Shown here: in pieces, positions 9,432 to 17,342 of the stretch
Layout of the letters: each line of letters starts with the position of its first letter
Position numbering within the stretch: position 1 is the first letter of the stretch
Notes under the pieces: generated by a model
The model's database searches: none
The model's input: only the letters and a program-made list of their open reading frames with translations
Told to the model about the DNA's origin: nothing
Assembly (NCBI GenBank): GCA_016713335.1
Contig: JADJPH010000031.1
Span: 1 to 64,000 of the forward strand
Source: Candidatus Fredericiella danica
GTDB lineage: Bacteria > Chloroflexota > Anaerolineae > Caldilineales > Caldilineaceae
Reading direction: 5' to 3'
DNA length: 64,000 nucleotides
Program-made: the position numbers and the translations under genes

Positions 9432-10034
9432 ATGGCAAGTTCAAACCAGACCAAAGAAACGATTCCCATCTTTACCATTGGCTACGGCGCGCGGTCGATC
9501 GACGCCCTGATCGCCGTGCTGGCCGCCAATCACATCGACTACCTGATCGATGTCCGCACCGCGCCCTATTCGCGCTTTAAGCCCGAATTTTCTAAAGACG
9601 CGCTGGAGCGCGCGCTGCAGCAGCACGGCATCCGCTACGTCTTCCTCGGCGACGCGCTCGGCGGACGGCCCGACGACCCGGCCTGCTTTATCGACGGCAA
9701 GGTCGACTATGACAAAGTGCGCCAACGTCCCGCCTTTCAAACTGGCATCAGCCGGCTCCAATCCGCCTTCGCCCAACAGCGCCGGGTTGTGCTCCTGTGC
9801 AGCGAAGGCAAGCCGGAACAGTGCCACCGTAGCAAGTTGATCGGTGAAGTGCTCGATGGACTCGGCGTCCCGGTGATACACATCGACGAAAACGACGCGC
9901 TGGTGACACATGCAGCAGTGATTGCCCGCTTGACCGACGGCCAACTCACTTTGTTTGGCCAGGAGCAGTTCACATCGCGCAAGCGCTATGAACCTACACC
10001 GCGCATCGACGAGAGTGAGGATGGCGATGGTTGA
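9432..10034 (+). CDS. DUF488 family protein, first of a pair
   Basis: A 200-residue cytoplasmic protein of the DUF488 family. Signature blocks are PIFTIGYGARSIDALIAVL (about residues 12-30), YLIDVRTAPYSRFKPEFSK (about 37-55) and the Cys-His motif LLCSEGKPEQCHRSKLIGEV (about 121-140), which is the most conserved part of the family and would be the active or metal site if it has one. The biochemical activity of DUF488 is not established. A second DUF488 gene starts 14 nt before this stop, implying translational coupling, and a RecQ helicase gene follows 13 nt after that. The C-terminus (DESEDGDG) is acidic. Start ATG 9432 is preceded by GGAAGTG only. The genomic link to a helicase suggests work on nucleic acids, as inference. 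Confidence 0.85.
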   Translation: MASSNQTKETIPIFTIGYGARSIDALIAVLAANHIDYLIDVRTAPYSRFKPEFSKDALERALQQHGIRYVFLGDALGGRPDDPACFIDGKVDYDKVRQRPAFQTGISRLQSAFAQQRRVVLLCSEGKPEQCHRSKLIGEVLDGLGVPVIHIDENDALVTHAAVIARLTDGQLTLFGQEQFTSRKRYEPTPRIDESEDGDG

Positions 10035-10533
10035 AACCGTCCAATTGCCCGTGCTTGTGACGATCGGCGTCTACGGCTTTGACGCCCCTACATTCTTCGC
10101 GGCCCTGCAAGCAGCCCAGGTGGACCTCTTCTGCGATATCCGGCGCCGGCGCGGCGTGCGTGGCGCCGCTTACGCGTTTGCCAACAGCAAGCGGCTGCAG
10201 GATACCCTGGCCGGTCTTGGCATCCGCTATGTCCATCGTCCCGAATTGGCGCCGGATGCGGTGGTGCGCAGCCAACAGACGGCAGTGGATGCCGCAACGC
10301 ATGTGGCAAAACGGGTGCGAACACAGTTGAGCACTGAGTTTGTCGCCGGCTACAACGCTACCTGCCTGGCAGACTTCGACAGCGCGGCCTTTATTGCCGG
10401 CCTGGAGAACCCGCACGTTGTCGCGCTCTTTTGCGTCGAGCGCGAACCGGCGGCCTGCCATCGTTCCTTGCTGGCAGCACGCCTCCACGCTGACCTCGGC
10501 CTTTCCATCACGCATGTGATCCCGCCATCCTGA
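10021..10533 (+). CDS. DUF488 family protein, second of a pair
   Basis: A 170-residue DUF488 paralogue, shorter than its neighbour. LVTIGVYGFDAPTFFAALQA (about residues 11-30) aligns with the GYGARSID block of the first copy, LFCDIRRRRGVRGAAYAFAN replaces its DVRTAPYSR block, and ALFCVEREPAACHRSLLAAR (about 133-152) keeps the conserved Cys-x-E ... Cys-His-Arg motif. The ATG at 10021 overlaps the end of the first DUF488 gene by 14 nt, with AGTGAGG just ahead as ribosome binding site. The two copies differ strongly outside the motifs, so they are an old duplication or a heterodimer-type pair rather than a recent repeat. The stop lies 13 nt before the dual-OB/RecQ reading frame, so all three form one operon. 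Confidence 0.82.
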   Translation: MAMVETVQLPVLVTIGVYGFDAPTFFAALQAAQVDLFCDIRRRRGVRGAAYAFANSKRLQDTLAGLGIRYVHRPELAPDAVVRSQQTAVDAATHVAKRVRTQLSTEFVAGYNATCLADFDSAAFIAGLENPHVVALFCVEREPAACHRSLLAARLHADLGLSITHVIPPS

Positions 10534-10546
10534 ACAGAGGCGCCGC

Positions 10547-13515
10547 ATGGAACGCATCAAGGTGATCATCGTTGCCAAAACCCGCCGCGGAACGGCGTCT
10601 GCATCTGAGCGATTGCAGCCGATGGACGCAGTTTGCGGCTGGAAGCGGCAAACCGTACGAACGATAAACCGGCGAGTCTCGCCTACGCAGTCGGCGACGT
10701 ATGGGAGCTGGAAGGCCAACCGGCAGATGACCTGACGCCGCCCCACGTCGAGAACTTCGTGGTCTACAACCACAGGCTCCTGCGCAAACGCGTCGATCCT
10801 ATCCCGGCCATCGAACGCTTTATGCCACCCCATACAGGTGGCATCGAAGCGCTGTATGACGGGTTGCTACAGTCCACCGCCAGCGGTGCACTCTACGTAG
10901 CGACCCGCACCGGAATGCCCCCTTACAGCACGCTCTTCTGGCGCCCTGATCAGCCGCTTGTGAAGGACACCAGCGGCAAGCGCATCCGGTATCGTTACCC
11001 AACCGGCAACGGTGGCTTCACTTTGACCTACGTTGGACTGGAACCACCGCTGGAGACATTGCCGGCCGGGACATTGCTCCGCGTTTCGCTTGCCCACTGG
11101 TGGCGCGCAGATGACAAGCCGGAGGACGAACTCCGCTGCTACGTGCAGCTTTCCGGTTGGTATGGCGACGTTGTCACACTCGCACCTGCCCTGCCGGACG
11201 CTCAACCTGATCACCCAATCGCCGTGGCGCCGGCCGCGCAACCAACGGCCACGCGCGCACCCAGCGCCGTTGCGTCTGAGGAACTCCTTGCGACGCTCAA
11301 GCGCGTCTTCGGCTACGATGCCTTTCGCCCGCACCAGGAAGAGATCATCCGGAGCTCGCTCGATGGGATTGATACGCTTGCGATCTTGCCGACAGGAAGT
11401 GGCAAATCGCTCTGCTATCAACTCCCTGCCCTCTTGCGCGACGGTTTGACCGTGGTCGTCTCACCGCTGATTGCGCTGATGCAAGACCAGGTTGACGCAC
11501 TTTGGCTCTTGGGTGCGCCTGCAGCACATCTGAATAGCACAGTAGCATACTCAACCTATCTGGAAACCGTCAGGCAACTGAAACGCGGCGCCATCAAGTT
11601 GCTCTATCTTGCGCCTGAAACACTGTTGCGGCCTGGAAACGCTTGCCACGCTGGACGAGTGCAACGTCACCTGCCTGACGATCGACGAGGCGCACTGTAT
11701 TTCACAATGGGGGCATGACTTCCGGCCCGAATACCGCCAGTTGCTCTCTGTGCGCAGGCGTTATCCGGCAGCAGCCTGTCTGGCGCTGACGGCCACGGCC
11801 TCCCCGCGCGTGCAGCGCGATATCGAGCAGAGCCTCGAATTCCAGAACAGCGCGCTTTGCGCTGCAAGCTTCGACCGCGAGAACCTCACCCTGGCCGCGC
11901 AGCCGCGCGTGCAGGGTTTGCCGCAATTGGAGCGCTTTCTCAAAGGGCATCAAGACGATTCAGGCATCATCTATTGTTCAACGCGCAAGCAGGTCGACCA
12001 GTTGGCGACACAATTGGCGCGCTTAAGTACAGTGTGCGGCCTTATCATGCCGGGCTCGATGATGCGACGCGACGCAACAACCAACGCGCCTTCGTCCGTG
12101 ATGAAACCGCCATCATGGTGGCAACCGTGGCCTTTGGCATGGGCATCAACAAACCCAACGTACGCTTTGTCGTCCACTATAATCTTCCCGCCAGCATCGA
12201 ACAGTACTATCAAGAGATTGGCCGCGCCGGTCGCGATGGCCTCTCCGCCGATTGCCTGCTGCTCTATGCGGCCCAGGACGTCCAGGTGCTCCACTGGAGC
12301 ATCGACGAAGGCGCACCCGAAGAGCGCCCAGGCCGTGCCGCTCGCTTGCAGGCCATGCAGCGCTTTGCGCAGGCGACCACCTGCCGGCGCCGCCAACTGC
12401 TTGCCTACTTCGGTGAAGAGTATGAAGCCGAGCAGTGCGGGAACTGCGATCTCTGCACGCGCGGCGCAGAAATTGCCGCCAAGAGCGACGTCACCGAATC
12501 CGCACAGCGTTTTCTGGAGGCAGTGAAGCAGTCACGCCAGCGCTTTGGCATCAGCCATGTAGTCGACATCCTGCGCGGCTCGCAGTCGGTGCGTATCCAG
12601 AAATTCCAACATCAGAATCTACCCATTCATGGTCAGGGGAAAGATCTCAGCGCCAAACAATGGCGGTCGCTGGCACAGGCGCTCATCCAGCAGGGGTTCG
12701 CCACGCAGGACATGGAGCATGGCACGTTGTCCATCACCGCAAGTGGCAACGCCGTGCTCAAAGGCGAGACGCAGGTCTGGGCCGAGATCGAAAGTGAGCG
12801 CCCCAGTGGCGAGGGTGCGACACCAGGCCAGTATGATGTCGAACTCTTTACGCAATTGCGCAAGTTGCGGCGCACGCTTGCCGATGATGCAAACGTGCCG
12901 CCCTACATGATCTTTTCAGATGTTACGCTGATCGCGATGGCCAGCTTTCGTCCACGCACACCCCGCGAGTTGCTGACATTGAACGGCGTGGGCGAGCGCA
13001 AGCTGGCGCAGTACGGTGCAGCGTTTCTAGAAGTCGTCAATGCCTATTGTGCGGAACACGCGCTGCCCGCGTTTGAACGCCCGCCACTGGCGCCGGCCAA
13101 ACCCAAGGTTTCTCCAAGGGCACAGGAGATGGGCCGGTTGTACGCCACCGGCTGTACGATTGCAGCGCTGATGGAGACCTATGGTTTGCAGCACAGCACC
13201 GTCCTCAATCATCTTGCCGACTATGTCAGAGGCGGCGGCGTGCTGGATCGTGAACGGCTTATCGAGGAAAGTACGCTCACCGATGAGCAGCGCAGCGAAG
13301 TCTTCCGCGCCTTTGCGACAGTGGGTCACGAACGGCTCACCCCCGTCCGCGAGCACCTGGAAGGCCGGGTGGAATATAACGAGTTGCACCTGCTGCGCAT
13401 GGTCTGGCTGCTCATGCCTGAAGACCAACGAAAAACCCTGACCTTCTCGGAACTTGAGGAACTGCGGGCGGCCGGGCCCGGGCGGGGGCGGGGCGGGGGG
13501 ATCTATGGACATTGA
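10547..13515 (+). pseudogene. RecQ-family helicase with N-terminal dual-OB-like domain, frame-broken
   Basis: ATP-dependent 3-prime to 5-prime DNA helicase of the RecQ family with an added N-terminal domain. ATG 10547 gives MERIKVIIVAKTRRG. After a frame change and an in-frame TGA where the family would have Gly, the N-terminal part reads ADGRSLRLEAANR and AYAVGDVWELEG, like dual-OB-domain proteins. The helicase core follows: Walker A ILPTGSGKSLCYQLPA near 11390, DEAH box TIDEAHCISQWGHDFRPEY near 11680, FGMGINKPNVRFVVHYNLP near 12135, IGRAGRDG near 12220. RQC zinc Cys residues (TTCRRRQLL and QCGNCDLC, 12380-12460), an HRDC-like block (LTLNGVGERKLAQYG) and a C-terminal HTH segment complete it. 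Clean pieces are 10633-11640, 11645-12025 and 12027-13515. The family resumes exactly across each break. It overlaps the nucleotidyltransferase start by 11 nt. Linked to two DUF488 genes; a role in DNA repair or genome defence is inferred. Confidence 0.85.
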
Positions 13516-14368
13516 CCTCGGCCCGCTCGAATATGGGCCTCATGCCAATCTAATCCGCGACATGGCCATGATGTGTTATCTGGATCGCAGCATCCAGGCA
13601 AGCTGGGTGGGTGGAAGCCTTGCGACCGGCAACGGTGACGCCTATAGCGACGTTGACTTCCGCATCGCGGTCGAACCAGGACAAGTGGATAGTTGGACGA
13701 ACCCTGAGTGGGAACTCTATCTGCCCCTTCGCCCCTGCGGCGGTCTCATGCTGCGGTTTGGCGAGCAGGCGCTGCTCCACCATATGATCCTGACAGACGG
13801 CACCATTGTCGATTTCTATGTACAAGACATGGCGGCGAAACTGCCTGAGCCACAACTGGTCATTCTCTTCTGCCGCAACACAGCCTTTAGAGAGACGCTG
13901 GAACAATTTGCACAACCGGCTTCCGCGCTCAACCGAGAAATTGATGGCGCAGTCGTCAGGCAGTTCTTTGTTGACTACTGGATCTTGACCCATAAGGAAA
14001 TGAAGGCTCTTGCCAGAAAATACGACCATTTCGCGTTCACCGGACTCTATCTGGAGCGGATAGCGCTACTGCGGGCCTGGTACATGCAGGCGATCGGAAA
14101 AGATATCGATTCGCGGGTGACAATTCATATGCTCGGGGTGCTGCACAAGGGGCTGGATGGCAAACTCACCGAGCATCAGCATCATCTCCTCGGGATGCCT
14201 TCAACAACGCCTGACGAAACGGCAATGGTCATCGAAGCCATCCGCGATGAGATGTCCAACGCCGGTCACTCTCTCGCCGGCAGGTACGGGTTTGCGTATC
14301 CTGAGGAGCTCGAAGAGGTCGTAAGGCGAACCTGGAACGCAAACCGGGAATCTGTAACACGGCGATGA
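13505..14368 (+). CDS. Nucleotidyltransferase, aminoglycoside adenylyltransferase-like
   Basis: A 287-residue protein of the polymerase-beta nucleotidyltransferase fold. WVGGSLATGNGDAYSDVDFR (about residues 30-49) is the G-S-x(9-10)-D-x-D motif that binds Mg2+ and NTP, with a further Asp in GTIVDFYVQD (about 99-108) as the third metal ligand. The helical C-terminus (residues about 150-280) is typical of AadE/AadA-like or Lnu-like enzymes that transfer AMP to antibiotics, but also of many uncharacterised housekeeping relatives. The ATG at 13505 overlaps the end of the helicase frame, so it may be translationally coupled. The preceding bases are an extreme G/C run (about 13470-13500). Substrate cannot be told from sequence. 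Confidence 0.75.
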   Translation: MDIDLGPLEYGPHANLIRDMAMMCYLDRSIQASWVGGSLATGNGDAYSDVDFRIAVEPGQVDSWTNPEWELYLPLRPCGGLMLRFGEQALLHHMILTDGTIVDFYVQDMAAKLPEPQLVILFCRNTAFRETLEQFAQPASALNREIDGAVVRQFFVDYWILTHKEMKALARKYDHFAFTGLYLERIALLRAWYMQAIGKDIDSRVTIHMLGVLHKGLDGKLTEHQHHLLGMPSTTPDETAMVIEAIRDEMSNAGHSLAGRYGFAYPEELEEVVRRTWNANRESVTRR

Positions 14369-14471
14369 CTGGACGCGCCGATGCGCACAGGTGCCTTTGT
14401 CGTTATCCTCAGCATGGCATAAGTTAAGTACAGAGCAATGCCGGTCCGCCTGGGTGTCCGAGCCTTCGTGC

Positions 14472-14477
14472 TATACT
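14472..14477 (+). promoter_or_regulatory. Possible -10 element (TATACT)
   Basis: TATACT stands 64 nt before the ABC permease start in an otherwise GC-rich intergenic stretch. No convincing -35 box at the right spacing. Confidence 0.3.
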
Positions 14478-14540
14478 CTGCCTTGAGGATTGTGCCAATC
14501 AACGATTGCCTTGCAAGCAGGGCACAGTGAGGAGTTGAGT

Positions 14541-15369
14541 ATGCAGAGTGAGACGACCGCGCCTCAGGGTGTGACGGCGGCCATGTCCGCGGTGAGCGAG
14601 GGTCCCGCAGAACTGTGGCGCGGGGCACGGGTGATCTTCAGCAAGCACATGTACAAGTTCATGCACAACATGACCGAGGTCGGCGGCACGCTGGCCGCGC
14701 CGATCTTGCTGGCCGTCACCTTTGGCGCAGGCATGGACGCCCTCGTAAAACCCAGCACACTGGGCGGGATGAGCTACCTCTCCTTTATTACACCGGGCAT
14801 CATCGCCTTCACGGCGCTGAACGGCGCGGTCAACGCCGGGATGACGGCGCTGGAGGAGAAGATCCGCGGGTATATGAAGGAGTATTTGGTAGCGCCGATC
14901 CCCCGGTTGAGTATCCTGCTGGCGTCTACCATGAGTGGGCTGGTGAAGACCCTGCTCCAATCGCTGCTGATCCTGATCATCGCCGTGATCTTCGGCGCAC
15001 GCTTCCAAACCGATCCCGTGGGCATCCTCGGTGCGTTGCTGGTGATGATCCTGTTCATGCTCGCCTTTGTGGGCTTTTTCGAACGGCATGGCGCTGCGGA
15101 GCAAATCGATCGGCGGCTATCACACGATGCTGTTTCTGCTGACGCTTCCGCTCCTTTTCCTGAGCAGTGCGCTCTACCCGCTCGAGACGATGCCGCTGTG
15201 GATGAAGGTCGTGGCGCTCATCAACCCCACAACCTACGTCGTCGAAGGGCTGCGCACGACGCTGTTCGGCGGCGGCGGGCTGCCCTTTGCGCTCGATGTA
15301 GCGGTGCTGGCGCTCTATGCCGTGCTCCTGGTCTGGTTTGGCGTTGTTAGTTTTCGAAAGGTGGCGTGA
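14541..15369 (+). pseudogene. ABC-2 type transporter permease, one frame break
   Basis: Integral membrane subunit of an ABC exporter (ABC-2 permease, of the kind used for drug or polysaccharide export). ATG 14541 follows a GAGGAG ribosome binding site. A cytosolic N-terminus (residues 1-50) is followed by FMHNMTEVGGTLAAPILLAV, FITPGIIAFTALNGAVNAGM, the ABC-2 hallmark EEKIRGYMKEYLVAPIPRLS, then LLQSLLILIIAVIFGARF. At about 15085 the frame shifts and continues in the frame of 15067-15369: HTMLFLLTLPLLFLSSALYP, LETMPLWMKVVALINPTTYV, and a last hydrophobic segment. Together about 275 residues and six hydrophobic segments, the family's usual size. No ABC ATPase gene lies beside it in this window, which is unusual. 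The S4-domain gene starts 4 nt after the stop. Confidence 0.8.
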
Positions 15370-15372
15370 CCC

Positions 15373-15603
15373 GTGGACGAATATATCAAGCTCGATCAGT
15401 TCCTGAAGTTAGCCGACATCGCCTCAACCGGCGGCCAGGCCAAGCAGATCATCCTGGCCGGCCAGGTCAAGGTGAACGGCGAGGTGGAGCTACGTCGCGG
15501 GCGCAAGCTGCGCCACGGCGACCGGGTCGAATTCGACGGCGAAGAATTGGTCGTGATGGTGGAAGAAGACCAAATTGGGGACGGAAATACAGCGAAGGAA
15601 TGA
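15373..15603 (+). CDS. S4-domain RNA-binding protein (YaaA/YbcJ-like)
   Basis: A 76-residue single-domain protein. Almost the whole length is an S4 RNA-binding fold: IKLDQFLKLADIASTGGQAK, then QIILAGQVKVNGEVELRRGR and KLRHGDRVEFDGEEL, the S4 pattern of small ribosome-associated proteins (YbcJ, YaaA/RlbA). The acidic tail is short. The start is GTG 15373, 4 nt after the permease stop, with GAAAGGTGG as the ribosome binding site overlapping the upstream gene's end, so the two are co-transcribed. Likely cytoplasmic and rRNA- or tRNA-associated; the exact RNA target is not known. Confidence 0.85.
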   Translation: MDEYIKLDQFLKLADIASTGGQAKQIILAGQVKVNGEVELRRGRKLRHGDRVEFDGEELVVMVEEDQIGDGNTAKE

Positions 15604-15644
15604 TTCGTGGGAACCAGACTTTGGAATTCTGACGGACTGGGGAC

Positions 15645-15678
15645 TCACCACCCTCACGGGATGGTGCTCTGACAGAGG
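15645..15678. repeat. Flanking 33-bp direct repeat, copy 1
   Basis: TCACCACCCTCACGGGATGG and TGCTCTGACAGAGG. Near-identical copies lie at 16219-16250 and 16259-16293, bracketing the tandem array. CACC and GGTG ends can pair as a small hairpin. Confidence 0.75.
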
Positions 15679-15688
15679 CGCACGTGAC

Positions 15689-16165
15689 AATCAGAGCCAC
15701 GACGTGGAGTGGTTGCCTGGGGCGGGCGCCAATCAGAGCCACGGCGCGGGCGGTGAAGTGGTTCGCCAGCGCGGCTGGCGCCAATCAGAGCCACGCACGT
15801 GAGTAAGTGGTTCGCCTTGCCCAAGCTGCGGCTGGCGCCAATCAGAGCCACGCACGTGAGTAAGTGGTTCGCCTTGCCCAAGCCGCGGCTGGCGCCAATC
15901 AGAGCCACGCACGTAAGTAAGTGGTTCGCCTTGCCAAGCCGCGGCTGGCGCCAATCAGAGCCACGCACGTAAGTAAGTGGTTCGCCTTGCCAAAGCCGCG
16001 GCTGGCGCCAATCAGAGCCACGCACGTAAGTAAGTGGTTCGCCTTGCCAAGCCGCGGCTGGCGCCAATCAGAGCCACGCACGTGGTGGTTCGCCTTAGCC
16101 GGGCTGGCGCCAATCAGAGCCACGCACGTAAGTAAGTGGTTCGCCTTGCCAAAGCCGCTGCTGGC
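15689..16165. repeat. Tandem array of about nine 56-57-bp units
   Basis: Units begin AATCAGAGCCACGCACGT, continue AAGTAAGTGGTTCGCCTTGC and end CAAGCCGCGGCTGGCGCC. Starts are at 15689, 15731, 15783, 15840, 15897, 15953, 16010, 16066 and 16112, giving periods of 42, 52, 57, 57, 56, 57, 56 and 46. The middle units are nearly identical and the outer ones are degenerate, the usual sign of unequal-crossover homogenisation. Because the units vary by one base, all minus-strand frames stay open and give repeated peptides (GEPLTYVRGSDWRQPRL and the like), which are not genes. Unlike a CRISPR array, there are no unique spacers. Confidence 0.92.
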
Positions 16166-16218
16166 TGAATCACGGATTACGCGGCGGATCACGCGGACGC
16201 GTTGGCTTTGCCGAGCCC

Positions 16219-16293
16219 TCACCACCCTCACGGGATGGTGATCAGACAGACGGGGGGATCACCACCCCTGACGGGATGGTGCTCTGACGGAGG
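16219..16293. repeat. Flanking 33-bp direct repeat, copies 2 and 3
   Basis: Two copies (16219-16250 and 16259-16293) of the element found at 15645, eight bases apart, each with CACCACC...GGGATGGTG. They end just before the DUF1385 stop codon. Confidence 0.7.
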
Positions 16294-16314
16294 GGCGGGG
16301 GCGGGGGACGGCTA

Positions 16315-17301
16315 TTATGCCGGGATCGCGACTGGTTCTTCGACGGGCTTGCCGGCGCCGTTGAGTGAAGGAGCAGCCGGCAGCGCGGGTTCATCAACCA
16401 AACGCCCATCGGCCTGGAGCACTGGGCGCAGGGCGGCGATGGCGCATTCCACCATGCTGTCATCCGGCTCACGGGTGGTGAGCTTCTGTAGCCACAACCC
16501 CGGCTTGATAAAAATCCGCATCAACCAATGATCCTGATGGCTGGCGCTGAACCGGATCATTTCATAGGCAATGGAAGCCACCACAGGCACCAGCAGCAAC
16601 CGCGACGCAAAGCGCAGCACCAGCGCCAACGCCCCATTCTCCATCTGATTAAAGGTCAGCGGCGCAAACAAAATGATGCTGATGACAATCACATAAAGCA
16701 GGAAACTGGTGCCGCAGCGCGTGTGCTGCACGCTGAACTTCTGCACCGATTCCGGCGTGAGCGGCGCACCGGCTTCATAGGCGTTGATCGTCTTGTGTTC
16801 GGCCCCATGATAGCCAAAAACACGTCTGATCTCGGCCATCCGGCCAATCACCCACAGATATGCGATAAAAATGATGACACGGATGACCCCTTCGAAGATG
16901 GCATCGATCATCGGGTCGTCATTGACAAAGGTTGCCAGTAAGCGCGCAGCCAATGTCGGCACAAGGAAGAACAGGCCCACCGCAAAGAGCAAGCTCACGC
17001 CGATCGTGGTCCAGGCAACCGGGCCGGTGAATTCAACTTTCTCACCGTCAGGCTCCTTGGTGGCAACTTCCGCGCTCCACATGAGCGCGCGGAAGCCAAG
17101 CCCCAACGCATCCCATAACATCGAAAGACCACGCACAAAGGGCCACTGGCCCCATTTTGCAGTATAGATCTTTGCTTTTAAGGGCTCCTCGTGGAGCTCG
17201 ATTTCGCCCTGCGGATTGCGCACGGCAACTGCCATCGCCTTAGCGCCCCGCATCATCACACCTTCAATAACCGCTTGTCCACCGTAGTATTGTGTCGCCA
17301 T
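16315..17301 (-). CDS. DUF1385 family membrane protein (YqhQ-like)
   Basis: A 328-residue polytopic membrane protein of the DUF1385/YqhQ family. The opening YYGGQAVIEGVMMRGAKAMA is the family's N-terminal signature. The central block FGYHGAEHKTINAYEAGAPL (about residues 181-200) and VQHTRCGTSFLLYVIVISII are its most conserved parts, and the His/Glu/Cys residues suggest a metal or redox site, unproven. Four to five hydrophobic segments lie at about residues 85-125, 155-175 and 215-265. ATG 17301 was preferred to the upstream in-frame ATG because it begins the signature. It is the last gene of a minus-strand group, 41 nt after the DUF4350-like gene. The Pro/Ala-rich tail (about 25 residues) is probably disordered. 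Biochemical function is unknown. Confidence 0.88.
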   Translation of the reverse strand: MATQYYGGQAVIEGVMMRGAKAMAVAVRNPQGEIELHEEPLKAKIYTAKWGQWPFVRGLSMLWDALGLGFRALMWSAEVATKEPDGEKVEFTGPVAWTTIGVSLLFAVGLFFLVPTLAARLLATFVNDDPMIDAIFEGVIRVIIFIAYLWVIGRMAEIRRVFGYHGAEHKTINAYEAGAPLTPESVQKFSVQHTRCGTSFLLYVIVISIILFAPLTFNQMENGALALVLRFASRLLLVPVVASIAYEMIRFSASHQDHWLMRIFIKPGLWLQKLTTREPDDSMVECAIAALRPVLQADGRLVDEPALPAAPSLNGAGKPVEEPVAIPA

Positions 17302-17342
17302 AACGCAAGATTGTAGCATGCGAACGCCAATCAGGAAATGCG

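Noticed and set aside
10585..10620. In-frame TGA in the RecQ N-terminal domain read as recoding
   Set aside because: A frameshift lies a few codons upstream, the expected residue is Gly rather than Cys, and no hairpin follows at SECIS spacing; sequence error is simpler.
15689..16165. CRISPR array
   Set aside because: Units are homogeneous over their whole length with no unique spacers, and no cas genes are present.
15654..16231. Several minus-strand ORFs (73-137 aa) with repeated GEPLTYVRGSDWRQP or ANHLLTCVALIGAS peptides
   Set aside because: They are open only because the tandem 56-57-bp units change period by one base; composition and repeats follow the DNA array, not a protein family.
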